Numbered from the stretch's first letter, positions 1 to 9,385 are shown. The stretch: DNA of 12,685 nt from CAYMEV01 sp964389675 [NCBI: uncultured Candidatus Sumerlaeota bacterium] (GCA_964389675.1 CAYMEV010000040.1:1-12685), one strand, 5' to 3'. Numbers and translations: made by a program. Notes: generated by a model from the sequence alone, not told the origin.

Positions 1-713
1 GAAGGTTAAAAGAACTCTATCAGATGCAGATGGAAGAAAAGTGCAAGGATAAAATTATTATTAAAAAAATCAATATAGAAGATATAAATTTTTGTTATGA
101 AAATAAGGATATGATATTGAAAAATCTTAATTTAGAGTTTGAAAAAGGAAATGTCTATTTTATCTATGGAGATTCGGGTATCGGAAAAAGCACTTTTGCA
201 AAAATATTAGCTGGATTATATGACTTTGATGGGGATATTATAATAAATAATATGATTAAAATTAATAGAGATAATTCTAACCTAAGAAAATACCTACGAT
301 CAAATGTGCTACTGGTACCCCAGGATATATTTTTATTCTCAGATAGCATTAAAGCTAATATTGCTTTAGAGGATAATATCGATGCGATAAAATTAGAAGA
401 AAGCCTGGCTTTTTCCAGTTCAAAGGAAATTATAGAAAAAAAGCACGGAATTAACGCTTTTGTCGGAGAAAGGGGTATTAATCTATCATCAGGAGAACAA
501 AAGAAGTTAATTTTATCAAGAGCTTTTTACTATATGAAACAGACAGACAAGGAAGTGATTATATTTGATGAGTCAACTTCAAATATTGACTATAATACTC
601 AAAAGATTATATTGGATAATATAAAAATGAACTTTTTTGACAAAATCGTTATTATTATATCACATAGAAGAGAGATCTCAAAATTTGCAGATAAGGAATA
701 CAGGTTTAATTAG
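1..713 (+). CDS. ABC exporter ATP-binding domain (3' part of gene, cut by window edge)
   Basis: Nucleotide-binding domain of an ABC transporter, probably the C-terminal half of a fused membrane-ATPase exporter. The frame is open to the window edge (codons from base 3 read RLKELYQ), and the text before the ATG at 24 resembles the TMD-to-NBD linker of exporters, so ATG24 is unlikely to be the true start. Counting from that ATG: A-loop Tyr25, Walker A GDSGIGKST 49-57, Q-loop Gln100, signature LSSGEQ 154-159, Walker B VIIFDES 178-184 with catalytic Glu183, D-loop SNID 186-189, H-loop His214. The signature departs from LSGGQ (Ser for Gly, Glu for Gln). The protein ends only 15 residues after the H-loop, shorter than most exporters. 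The gene is strikingly AT-rich (about a quarter GC in sampled lines) against about 40% in the genes that follow. It ends 1 bp before the TolC-like gene, suggesting cotranscription. Substrate unknown; secretion through the neighbouring channel is possible but is inference. Confidence 0.9.
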   Translation, partial: RLKELYQMQMEEKCKDKIIIKKINIEDINFCYENKDMILKNLNLEFEKGNVYFIYGDSGIGKSTFAKILAGLYDFDGDIIINNMIKINRDNSNLRKYLRSNVLLVPQDIFLFSDSIKANIALEDNIDAIKLEESLAFSSSKEIIEKKHGINAFVGERGINLSSGEQKKLILSRAFYYMKQTDKEVIIFDESTSNIDYNTQKIILDNIKMNFFDKIVIIISHRREISKFADKEYRFN

Positions 714-714
714 T

Positions 715-2049
715 ATGAGAAAGCTTGCAGTGATCTTAATTGTCGTGTTCTGCCTTGAAGGATACTGCCTTTCACTGAAAGATCTGCTTATAGATTACAG
801 CAAAAATAGCAGATACAGTGTAAAATATGAAAGTGAGAGGGATAAATACCAGCTGATGGTGAAGGATGCATATCACAGCTATATTGCTCCCAGCCTGATG
901 GTCGATATATCGGCCCCTAACTTTTATTATGACCGGGATGGGGAGGGATCCTGGGAGAAAAGCAATAATGAGAGCCTTGCATTGAAGTATGATCAGAACC
1001 TCCCGTACAATATAACCATAAGCGATAATCTTGTCTATAATACATCCAGGGATTATAATAATTCTTACAGTATAACTCTTTCAAAGGGATTTATAAGGAA
1101 AAATCCCAGTTATCTTGACTACCTGCAGGCAGAGCTGGAACATGATCTTAACCTGAACCAGCTGAAAAGCAGTATAAATTATGATGTAATAGCCATAACA
1201 AACCTTTATTTTAATTATCAGAAGGCCAGTGCGCTTCACGGGCTTTACAAAAAGATACTGATAAATCAGGAGAAGCTTCTTAAATACTATGAAGATAAGG
1301 GTATCGACACCCTGAGCATATATATCTATTATAAAAGCATAGAGAGCAGTATGGTGGATTATGATATCGTCCTCAGACAGCTGGAGCTTGAAATGGCAAA
1401 CTGTACTGATCAGCTAAAGCTCTACGGTATGAAGGAATTTGATGAACTGGAACCGGTATATCTGTATGAAAGGGTTAATCTTGAGGATTTAGAAATAAAT
1501 AACCTTAACCTGCAGGACTACCGGATACAGAGCAGGATACTGAACAAGGTCCTGAAGGATTTTAAAAACAGTAATACAATAGATATTACCCTTAATACTT
1601 CCTATGATTATACAGATTTCAGGAATGATGAGAAAAATCATAATATAAATGCCTGGATAGGAATAAAGATACCTGTATTCACCAGGAATAAATACCAGGA
1701 ACAGGTATTAAGGAAGAATATCGAAATACTAAACTATGAACAGGAAATATTCATGGAACGCCTTAAGACTGATATAGAATCAAGTATTAGAGAATATAAT
1801 CTGCAGAGGGAGATAATAGAGATTCGCAGAAGGGATGCAGAAGAGTCTGAAAAGGTTCTGGATATTGCAAGGGAGCTTTTAAGCTCCGGGAGCATGTCAT
1901 ACTTTGAATTCCAGACCCGTGAGCAGGAATTTGAAAGCAAGATACAGAACCTTGAGGACGAGATAATAAATGCAAATCTCAGTGCTCTGAATATTCTAAG
2001 CATGCATGAGGAAGATCTTCTTTCTGCCCTTATAAAAATACTGGAATAG
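715..2049 (+). CDS. TolC-like outer membrane efflux protein (OEP family)
   Basis: Predicted outer membrane channel of a tripartite efflux or export system, 444 residues, close to the usual 420-480. I chose ATG715 because it gives a classical signal peptide (MRK, then a hydrophobic run to about residue 17); the in-frame ATG at 637 lies inside the ABC gene. Cys18 follows LEGY, a poor lipobox, so I do not call it a lipoprotein. Features match the OEP pattern: an N-terminal helix (LKDLLIDYSKNSRY), IAPSLMVDIS near 57-66, Tyr/Asn-rich alternating strands (about 85-125 and 288-320) that suit beta-barrel segments, and long charged helices. The most telling part is the C-terminal repeat, with a helix at 325-380 and then LLSSGSMSYFEFQTREQE (388-405), typical of OEP second repeats. 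The start lies 1 bp after the ABC stop and the stop is 11 bp before the adaptor gene, so it is probably translated from the operon message. Family call is firm; substrate is unknown. Confidence 0.88.
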   Translation: MRKLAVILIVVFCLEGYCLSLKDLLIDYSKNSRYSVKYESERDKYQLMVKDAYHSYIAPSLMVDISAPNFYYDRDGEGSWEKSNNESLALKYDQNLPYNITISDNLVYNTSRDYNNSYSITLSKGFIRKNPSYLDYLQAELEHDLNLNQLKSSINYDVIAITNLYFNYQKASALHGLYKKILINQEKLLKYYEDKGIDTLSIYIYYKSIESSMVDYDIVLRQLELEMANCTDQLKLYGMKEFDELEPVYLYERVNLEDLEINNLNLQDYRIQSRILNKVLKDFKNSNTIDITLNTSYDYTDFRNDEKNHNINAWIGIKIPVFTRNKYQEQVLRKNIEILNYEQEIFMERLKTDIESSIREYNLQREIIEIRRRDAEESEKVLDIARELLSSGSMSYFEFQTREQEFESKIQNLEDEIINANLSALNILSMHEEDLLSALIKILE

Positions 2050-2060
2050 GGTAAGCAAAT

Positions 2061-3239
2061 ATGAAAAGAAAATCTTTTATTATCGGTTCTGCCGTTATTG
2101 TCTTTGTTTTGATAATAGCTTTCTTTATCTGGTTTGATGATCTGTTTGTGGAATATGTGTTCCTGCCTTCTGAACATATAAAACCGGATACCAGCCTAGC
2201 TGTCAAGGTAACCAGGCTAAGGGTGCTGGACTATTCTGATTATATTACATGCTACGGTATTGTTGAGAGCAAAAAGAACATGGAGATGACAGCCAGGGTG
2301 GACGGCACAGTTTCTGCTGTATATTTCAAACCTGGAGACCATGTCAAAAAGGGACAGGTTATTATAGATATAAAAAACGATATTGTGAAGCAAACCGCCT
2401 CAAGCAGTATAATCAGCTATTTCAAAGCGGTACGGGAGCAGAAAGCACTGAGGAATATTTCCGGTAAAGGAAGTGAATTTTCAGAGGATATGGAGGATGT
2501 TATTGATATTATCCTTACTGTTCCTGATAGTGAGCTAAAGAACACTCTTGAAAAGTATATTTCCAGAAGCAATACTGTATATCCACCTTCTGAACTGCTG
2601 ATGCAGGAAGCGGCATTGATGAAGAGCATTGAGAACCTTAGGGCTCTTAAGGTATGTGCACCCTTTGACTGCATTATAACAGACATCAATGCTTTTGAGG
2701 GGAAAACCTTACGAACCGGGGATAATATCATTGGATGCTACAGTCCCTCAGAATTGCAGATAAAGGCAGATGTATCAGCTGTTGATTTCTTCAGGCTGAA
2801 AGTGGGCCAGAATGCTTTATACACGAATATATTCGGAGAGGAAGAATATCTCAAAGCAAAGGTAAACGCTGTATCAAACAGGCTTCAGAGCAAAAATTCC
2901 TTTGCCTGCTTCCTGGATGTGGCTGAACAGGGAGGCCTTCTGCCGGGCATGCAGGTCAAGGCCTTTATTGAGACAGAAATAATAAAGGATACGCTGGCTG
3001 TCCCCAGTATCTGCATATCCTCAACTCGCGACAGAAGCTATGTATTTGTTGTCAGGGACAACGAAGCTGTCTGGACAGACATAGAGACAGGCAGTTCAAA
3101 TTTTGCATATACCCATATAATATCCGGTCTGAAACCGGGTGACCTGGTTATTTATGAGGGCCACTGGACTCTGTCACACCAGGCGAAGGTGAAGATAACT
3201 GATGAGAAGGATATTATGGAGTTCTCCCTTCTAAGATGA
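2061..3239 (+). CDS. RND efflux periplasmic adaptor (HlyD/MFP family)
   Basis: Membrane fusion protein that would bridge the RND permeases to the outer membrane channel, 392 residues. One N-terminal membrane anchor (residues 5-25, very hydrophobic, after MKRK) holds it in the inner membrane; no lipobox is seen. The split lipoyl/barrel-sandwich domain is visible: first half RVDGTVSAVYFKPGDHVKKG (79-98), second half around 196-226 (VCAPFDCIITDI, EGKTLRTGDNI). The helical hairpin between them is about 80-90 residues, with a Glu/Ser-rich acidic part (135-165). A beta-barrel domain follows (230-305, including LLPGMQVKAFIET), then a membrane-proximal domain with TLAVPSICIS (311-320) and ISGLKPGDLVIYEG (354-367), the usual MFP ending. 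An AGGG Shine-Dalgarno-like stretch at 2048-2051 precedes ATG2061. The stop overlaps the permease start as ATGA, indicating translational coupling. Confidence 0.92.
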   Translation: MKRKSFIIGSAVIVFVLIIAFFIWFDDLFVEYVFLPSEHIKPDTSLAVKVTRLRVLDYSDYITCYGIVESKKNMEMTARVDGTVSAVYFKPGDHVKKGQVIIDIKNDIVKQTASSSIISYFKAVREQKALRNISGKGSEFSEDMEDVIDIILTVPDSELKNTLEKYISRSNTVYPPSELLMQEAALMKSIENLRALKVCAPFDCIITDINAFEGKTLRTGDNIIGCYSPSELQIKADVSAVDFFRLKVGQNALYTNIFGEEEYLKAKVNAVSNRLQSKNSFACFLDVAEQGGLLPGMQVKAFIETEIIKDTLAVPSICISSTRDRSYVFVVRDNEAVWTDIETGSSNFAYTHIISGLKPGDLVIYEGHWTLSHQAKVKITDEKDIMEFSLLR

Positions 3240-6200
3240 AGAAATTCATAGATTACTGCCTCTCCCATCCTGTAAGCATTGACATGTTCATTCTGATTAT
3301 CATTCTTACAGGAATTGTATCTCTGCTTAACCTCAATGTAGAGATCCTTCCGGTATTTGATGTCCCCCTTGTAAGCGTAAGTGTAAAGGCAGGGGATGTA
3401 TCCGTCTTCGAACTGGAGGAAAGGGTTACTGGTGTACTGGAAAGAGAGCTTTCGACCCTGTCAGGACTGAAGCATATTAGATCATCTACTTTTAGCAACC
3501 AGGTATTTATACAGATGGAACTTGAGTGGGGGATTGATAAAAACGAGCTTTTATTTAATATATCAACGAGAATAGACAAGGCAAAATCAGATATGCCAGC
3601 TTATGCTGAAAAGCCTGATATATCACTTGCTGACCCGTCAGCAAGGCCCCTTGCAGTATATGCTGTAAAAACAGCAGAACCGAGGGAAAATTTCAATTCT
3701 GTATTTGAATCAGGCATAAAACAGCTCTTTCTTCAAAACAAGGATATTGCAAACTTCGTGTACTATGGCAATTTCATTGATGAATTTATTATAGCCCTTG
3801 ACAATGAAAAGCTCAATGCGCTGGGAATTGATTACTCCGTGGTTATGAATGCTGTCAGAAATTCAATGGAAAGCCATAATATAAGCAGTTATATACTGCA
3901 TGAGGACAGCAGATACTCTATCAGGATAGATCCTGCCGTCAAGGACATAAATGGGCTTGAGAATCTGCATATTGATACGGGGAACAGAGTTTTTGTCCGT
4001 TTAGCGGATATAGCGGATTTCAGTTACAGAGAACAAAAAAATTTAGGGGATATATACCTTGACGGACAGGAGATTATTCTCTGCAGGATATATAACCGGT
4101 ATGGTTCCAACCCTGTTTCTATAATTCAGGATATAGATAAAAGAGTGGAAAAATGGAACCAGAGCAATGCAATAAGCATTGCCAAGCTTGAGGATAACAG
4201 CAGCCTGGTAGCCGAATCAATCAGTGATATCATGATAAATGCGCTTATAGGCGGGTTAGCCGCTTTTCTGGTGCTTTTTTTATTCTTCAGCGAGATAAAA
4301 TACCCGCTTATCCTTATGCTTTCCATGCCTTTGTCCATACTTATAGCATTTCTCTTCTTTTATTTAGGCGGTATTTCGCTGAATATCATATCTATTGGTG
4401 GTTTGTCCATTGGTATAGGCCTCCTTGTGGATAATTCCGTTATAGTCCTGGAAAGCATCTTAAGGAATAAAGAAGACAGGATTGGGGCCGTCCATGATGT
4501 GTTTTATCCCGTCCTGGCAGGAACTGCAACTACCATAGTCGTTTTTTTCCCGGTCATTTACCTGAGAGGGCTTATAGGGACCTTCTTCATGCAGCAGGCC
4601 CTTGCAATAACCATCGCTCTTCTGGCATCCCTCCTTGTTGCTTTCTTTATTGTCCCTTCAATGCTATCAAGGAAGCACAGGCCACCTTCTTTAAATATAC
4701 CCCACTATACAGAACTGGAAAAAAGAAGTATCCTCACCTATACCTGTAATTATATACTGGTATTTATAAAGTATTTTTTTATCCTGTTGATCTTTTTGGT
4801 AAAGGCTTTGTTTTATTACCTTTTTACAGGAATATTCAGGGCAGTCGATATGCTGTTCAGGCCTTTTGCAATAAGGATGAAGGCATTCTGGGAAAAAGTT
4901 GAGGTATATTATAAAAAATCCCTGGAATACTTGATATACCGCAAGAATATGGTTCTTTTTATTTTCCTGCTTTTCTTTATATTCAATATCTATTTTCTTT
5001 TCAATATTGACAGGGCTTTCATTCCTGAGATCCCATCGGATATAATTGTAATTGAAATTGCTTTGCCTCCTCAGACCCCCATGAAATACAACAAATATCT
5101 GTGTACAAGAATTAAGGAAGCTATTGGGGATAAAGAAGGAATAAAGAATATAGAGACCCATATAGGCCAGCAATGGACAAACTCATATGGAAGCAGGTTT
5201 AATTCATACTCAAGCTATATAAAACTGTACCTCAGCGATGATTATGCAAAGGATATAAAAAAGCAGGAGAGCCTTATAGCGTTTCTTGCAGAAGCGCTTG
5301 ACGAAAAATCAGTATCTTCCATTAGTATCAGAGGAGTAGAAACAATATACGGGGATATATTTTCTTTTGGCCAATATCCCTTTGAGATAAACCTTTATAA
5401 GGATGACATGGAGGATTTAAACAGGAATGCAGAAAAATTATGCTCAAAACTCAAACAATCAGGATACTTCAGCGATATCTCATCAGATGCTCTAATAGAC
5501 GCTTCTCTGCTCAGGATAAGCCTCAACGAGGGTATGATAAAAACACATAATTTATCTATAAATGAGATTATAAATTCTCTTAAGGCAATGCTTTCAGCTG
5601 AAAATATTGATGCTAACCTTAAGGCCGATGGGATAAGCATTGCCATAAGCCTCGGCAGAGGTGGGATTTACATAAATGAGCTTAAAGACAAATACATTAT
5701 TATTGGCGGCAAAAAATTTCAGATCAGGGAGCTTCTCAGTTTTAATACTGAATCCGAGCCTCTGGAGATTCAGCACCGACAGGCCCAGAGAAGCAGCCTT
5801 ATTCTGGCCAGGAATCATACAAAATATAATTACAGGCATGTTCTTAACAATCTCTCTGCTATGCTATCTGACTTTTCTGAGAAGCATGCCCTCTTATACG
5901 ATATTACCGGGGAAAATGCCCGCATAAGGGAAGCTTTCGGTGATCTGGTTTTGTCTGTATTTCTAGCCGTAATACTGGTCTATATATCCCTTGGAATCAT
6001 GCTCGAGAGCTACAGGATGCCTGTTTTGATAATGACTGCCATCCCTATGGGCCTGACAGGTGTGTTTACAGGGCTTTTTCTGCTGGGGAAATCCCTTAAT
6101 GTTTTCTCAATTCTCGGCATTGTAGTTCTTGTAGGAATATGCGTAAATGACAGTATCCTGAAGATAGCCAAAGCTCAGCGTCTGTTGAAGATGGGGCATG

Positions 6201-6424
6201 ATGCAAAGTCTGCAATAATAACTGCCAGTATTCATAAATGGAGACCTATTATAATTACATCATCAACTACTATTCTGGGACTTTTCCCATTGCTTTTCAG
6301 CCAGGGGAAATTTGCAGTGCTTGCAGAAAGTCTGGCTCTGACTATTATTCTCGGTCTTACATTTTCCACTATATTGACTCTTTATATAATTCCCCTTCTT
6401 TATTTGTTTATCAAGAGGAAATAG
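3236..6424 (+). CDS. RND-family efflux permease, first of a tandem pair
   Basis: Inner-membrane proton-driven pump of the AcrB/MexB superfamily, 1062 residues (family about 1000-1050). TM1 is at 15-33. A porter domain follows (LNVEILPVFDVPLVSVSVKA, then conserved EERVTGVLEREL at 61-72). TM2-TM6 span about 333-477, with the TM4 signature GLSIGIGLLVDNSVIVLESI (389-408), whose Asp399 matches the first AcrB relay aspartate; Asn400 replaces the second, as in many non-proteobacterial homologues. TM7 is at 571-589 and the second porter domain runs to about 895. The C-terminal bundle (902-1060) includes GIVVLVGICVNDSIL (961-975), where Asn971 stands at the AcrB Lys940 position. Odd feature: the TM6-TM7 linker is about 94 residues and holds an extra hydrophobic stretch (503-534), longer than in AcrB or the next gene. 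It starts within the adaptor stop codon (ATGA) with no strong RBS of its own, and its stop abuts the next permease. Probably a heteromeric partner of that permease. Confidence 0.93.
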   Translation: MKKFIDYCLSHPVSIDMFILIIILTGIVSLLNLNVEILPVFDVPLVSVSVKAGDVSVFELEERVTGVLERELSTLSGLKHIRSSTFSNQVFIQMELEWGIDKNELLFNISTRIDKAKSDMPAYAEKPDISLADPSARPLAVYAVKTAEPRENFNSVFESGIKQLFLQNKDIANFVYYGNFIDEFIIALDNEKLNALGIDYSVVMNAVRNSMESHNISSYILHEDSRYSIRIDPAVKDINGLENLHIDTGNRVFVRLADIADFSYREQKNLGDIYLDGQEIILCRIYNRYGSNPVSIIQDIDKRVEKWNQSNAISIAKLEDNSSLVAESISDIMINALIGGLAAFLVLFLFFSEIKYPLILMLSMPLSILIAFLFFYLGGISLNIISIGGLSIGIGLLVDNSVIVLESILRNKEDRIGAVHDVFYPVLAGTATTIVVFFPVIYLRGLIGTFFMQQALAITIALLASLLVAFFIVPSMLSRKHRPPSLNIPHYTELEKRSILTYTCNYILVFIKYFFILLIFLVKALFYYLFTGIFRAVDMLFRPFAIRMKAFWEKVEVYYKKSLEYLIYRKNMVLFIFLLFFIFNIYFLFNIDRAFIPEIPSDIIVIEIALPPQTPMKYNKYLCTRIKEAIGDKEGIKNIETHIGQQWTNSYGSRFNSYSSYIKLYLSDDYAKDIKKQESLIAFLAEALDEKSVSSISIRGVETIYGDIFSFGQYPFEINLYKDDMEDLNRNAEKLCSKLKQSGYFSDISSDALIDASLLRISLNEGMIKTHNLSINEIINSLKAMLSAENIDANLKADGISIAISLGRGGIYINELKDKYIIIGGKKFQIRELLSFNTESEPLEIQHRQAQRSSLILARNHTKYNYRHVLNNLSAMLSDFSEKHALLYDITGENARIREAFGDLVLSVFLAVILVYISLGIMLESYRMPVLIMTAIPMGLTGVFTGLFLLGKSLNVFSILGIVVLVGICVNDSILKIAKAQRLLKMGHDAKSAIITASIHKWRPIIITSSTTILGLFPLLFSQGKFAVLAESLALTIILGLTFSTILTLYIIPLLYLFIKRK

Positions 6425-9385
6425 ATGGATTTTCAGAAGAAGAAAACCAGTATTATCCTTATCTATACTGCCCTTTTTATTACAGGAATAATATCCTTAA
6501 TAAAAATACCCAGAGAGGATTCCCCTGAGAGATCATTTACCTGTGTAAGCGTACACACTTTTAATTACGGGAAAACACCTGAATTTATGGACAGGTATGT
6601 AACAGGTGCATTGGAGGGTGCGCTTTCCACTCTGCCTTTTGTGGAGAATATAAAGAGCAGAAGCGCTGAATCATCATCAGTAATTGACATTGAAGTGACT
6701 GAAAATATAAACAGAGCAATCCTTAATTATTATATTAATAATGCATGCGCCTCTGTTTTTGATAAATTCCCTGAAAAAACGACATACCCCATGATAAGCA
6801 TACTTGAATCTTCTGATATGCTGGAAAGAGACGATGCCCCTTTCCAGCTGGCTCTCTATATTGAAAACAGGTCAAGAGAAGAGCTTTTTGAATATTTCAG
6901 CAGGTATATACATAATGATCTTTCAATGGCCAAGGGTGTAAAAGCTGTTGCAATAGAGGGAAAACCGACATGCTATGAAGAGATAGAGATTGATTATATC
7001 AGCAGTCTGCCTCATTGTGAATGGCCAGGCACTCTGCCGGGTGGCCAAAGCTGGATAATAGGGCATATAAATGATAATGAAAGTTTCTATCCTGTTAAGT
7101 ATGACTATTGGGAAAGCATTTATCAATCTATTTTATGCATGGAGGATGCAGGCGCAGCAAAAATAAGAACTGTAAATGAGATAGACGGGAAATACCAGCA
7201 GATCAAGCTTAATCAAAGGGATGCTCTCATAATTACGATATACAGGGATCAGGATTCAAATGTATTTTCTATTAAGAAATCCATAAAGGATATTCTTAAA
7301 AAAAGCCAGATAAGATATTTTTTTATCAAGGATGCATCTGCAGGGCTGTATGACCAGATATATTTCTTTTCGACCAGGCTGTTGCTTTCCATAATACTGA
7401 TAAATATAATACTTCTGCTGTTTTATAAAAGCCTCAGGATTATAGTCCTCTTTGATATTACTATTATTGTTAATGTTCTAATATGCATAAATATACTCTA
7501 TAATCTGGGTGTTACCATCAATTACTATTCCATTGCAGCATTTCTGATATCCTTCGGTGTAATAATTGACAATGCAATTATTGTTTATGAGTATATATTC
7601 AGGCATATCGGGAAAAAATTGGGAGTCATGCCCGCAATTAACAGAGGAATCAGCAGGGCAGGCCATGTGGTGGTAGCTACAACCATCACAAATATATGTA
7701 TATTTGTCCCCTTTGTATATATAAACCCTGACCTTAAGAACCAGCTGTTCTCCTTTGCCCTTACCATTGTAATAAGCATGCTGGTCTCCATTGCAGTGTC
7801 CTTTACCCTAATTCCTGTTCTTATGCTGATATTCAATCTTAGGAAGGCTGTTGCGCGCAGGTGGACATATTTCAGTGCCGCCTTGTACAGAGTCATGATA
7901 AGCAAAATATTGCATGTATCCCTGATACCGCTTGCAATACTGCTGTTATCCTTCTTTTCTGCCTTCAATCTTTATAGAACAGAAATCAGCCAGATATTTT
8001 CAGAATACAAGGCAGTAGGGCATAATGACTATCTCACCCTTGAGTTCAGCACTGGCGAAAACTCAAACCCGGAGCTACTGGATGAGGCAATAGCCGATTA
8101 TGATAACCTGTTTAATTACTGCCTGGGAAAGCATGACTTTATTGAAAACCTGCTATTTATAAAGGGATATGATAATGTAACCTATAAGGTATTTTTCAAA
8201 GACGGGGAGAATAGTAAACCTGTAATATTAAAGCAATTATGCCAGATACTTGGCAATTACTACCATAAGCTTAATTTAAGTCTCAGCGGACTTAAGAGCT
8301 CCCACAGTATCTACCTGTATAGAGGAGGCCTAGCAAAATCCAGCCTGAAGCTGGCTGGTTATGATTATAATTACCTTGTTAACTTTGCCGAGAATCTGGC
8401 AAAGCAGATAGATGCCTTCGATGAGATAATAAATGTCCAGGTGGGAAGTACCAGAGGTACCTCTGTTAATGAAAAAGTTCTTAAAATAAAGCCCGCCCTG
8501 GTTAATACAGATTACCAGCAATATGCCGGCCTTATTGCAGATCTTATGAATGATACGGTAATAAGGCATGAAGGCAGAAATATAAGGATAAAATATATTG
8601 GCGATATCCAGGAGAAAAGGCTTATGGAACTCATTCTGGACCCGGGTTCCGGACTCAGGACCAGTGATATATTCAACCTTGCTACAAGGGAGACTCCTTA
8701 TTCCATAACCAAGGAGAACGGCAGATACACTCTTGCCGTCGAGTACAGCTTTGTCAGCAGGGGTTCTGAAAGCCTTTCAAATACCCTGTACAGAAGAATA
8801 CAGAACAATACCAGCTATCCCCCCGGGATAGAGGATATAACCATGGAGTCTTCAAAAAGAAGCTACTATGATTATATGGATTCAAAAAACATATACTGGT
8901 ATATAGCTCTTACACTAGTTATTGTCTACTGCATCACCACGATAATGGTACAGTCCTATCTGGATGGATTTCTGATAATACTTAATATATTCTTTACCTT
9001 CTCATTTATTGTATTTGCTGTTTATTTAATGGGCCTATTTCTGGATATAAACGCCATACTCGCATTCATTATTCTTACAGGCATAGTGATCAACGGTTCT
9101 CTAATATTCTATTTCAGCATGAGCAGAAACAAACCGGGCGATAATATAAAAAAGCGAATCATAGTAAGTGCAGGAGAATCCTGCATGTCTGTAATGCTCA
9201 CAACCCTGACCACGATTGCCGGTTTTCTGCCTTTTGCGGTATTACTGCCTGAGGGCCTGGAGATTAACCGCTGGTATTCCATGTCAGTCATAATGATCAT
9301 AGGGGTCACTGGGGGAATGATATACAGCCTCTTATTTTATCCCTGCATTCTCTATCTAAGCAGAATAATGAAAACTGAAGTCTGA
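6425..9385 (+). CDS. RND-family efflux permease, second and divergent of a tandem pair
   Basis: Second inner-membrane RND subunit, 986 residues, slightly short for the family. TM1 is at 9-27, followed by KIPREDSPE (27-35), a common post-TM1 pattern. Porter domain 1 runs to about 310 and contains conserved VTGALEGALSTLP (59-71). TM2-TM6 lie at about 315-470, with the TM4 motif ISFGVIIDNAIIVYEYI (375-391). Asp382 matches the first relay aspartate of AcrB and Asn383 replaces the second. TM7 is at 496-514, porter domain 2 spans about 535-815, and the C-terminal bundle is 823-980 with GIVINGSLIFYF (886-897), lacking the AcrB TM10 lysine. The TM6-TM7 linker is only about 27 residues. ATG6425 follows the upstream stop directly, with AGAGGA at 6414-6419 as a good ribosome site spaced 5 bases. 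Divergence from the first permease suggests a heteromeric pump (compare MdtB/MdtC) rather than a recent duplication. It closes the operon. Confidence 0.91.
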   Translation: MDFQKKKTSIILIYTALFITGIISLIKIPREDSPERSFTCVSVHTFNYGKTPEFMDRYVTGALEGALSTLPFVENIKSRSAESSSVIDIEVTENINRAILNYYINNACASVFDKFPEKTTYPMISILESSDMLERDDAPFQLALYIENRSREELFEYFSRYIHNDLSMAKGVKAVAIEGKPTCYEEIEIDYISSLPHCEWPGTLPGGQSWIIGHINDNESFYPVKYDYWESIYQSILCMEDAGAAKIRTVNEIDGKYQQIKLNQRDALIITIYRDQDSNVFSIKKSIKDILKKSQIRYFFIKDASAGLYDQIYFFSTRLLLSIILINIILLLFYKSLRIIVLFDITIIVNVLICINILYNLGVTINYYSIAAFLISFGVIIDNAIIVYEYIFRHIGKKLGVMPAINRGISRAGHVVVATTITNICIFVPFVYINPDLKNQLFSFALTIVISMLVSIAVSFTLIPVLMLIFNLRKAVARRWTYFSAALYRVMISKILHVSLIPLAILLLSFFSAFNLYRTEISQIFSEYKAVGHNDYLTLEFSTGENSNPELLDEAIADYDNLFNYCLGKHDFIENLLFIKGYDNVTYKVFFKDGENSKPVILKQLCQILGNYYHKLNLSLSGLKSSHSIYLYRGGLAKSSLKLAGYDYNYLVNFAENLAKQIDAFDEIINVQVGSTRGTSVNEKVLKIKPALVNTDYQQYAGLIADLMNDTVIRHEGRNIRIKYIGDIQEKRLMELILDPGSGLRTSDIFNLATRETPYSITKENGRYTLAVEYSFVSRGSESLSNTLYRRIQNNTSYPPGIEDITMESSKRSYYDYMDSKNIYWYIALTLVIVYCITTIMVQSYLDGFLIILNIFFTFSFIVFAVYLMGLFLDINAILAFIILTGIVINGSLIFYFSMSRNKPGDNIKKRIIVSAGESCMSVMLTTLTTIAGFLPFAVLLPEGLEINRWYSMSVIMIIGVTGGMIYSLLFYPCILYLSRIMKTEV

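Noticed and set aside
637-714. Longer start for the TolC-like gene at 637
   Set aside because: It would overlap the ABC gene by 77 bases and place a polar stretch before the signal peptide; ATG715 gives a normal signal sequence.
1734-2177. Minus-strand 147-codon frame opposite the TolC/adaptor junction
   Set aside because: A shadow of the helical repeat codons; Ser/Arg/Leu-rich with no domain, and it crosses a gene boundary of the real strand.
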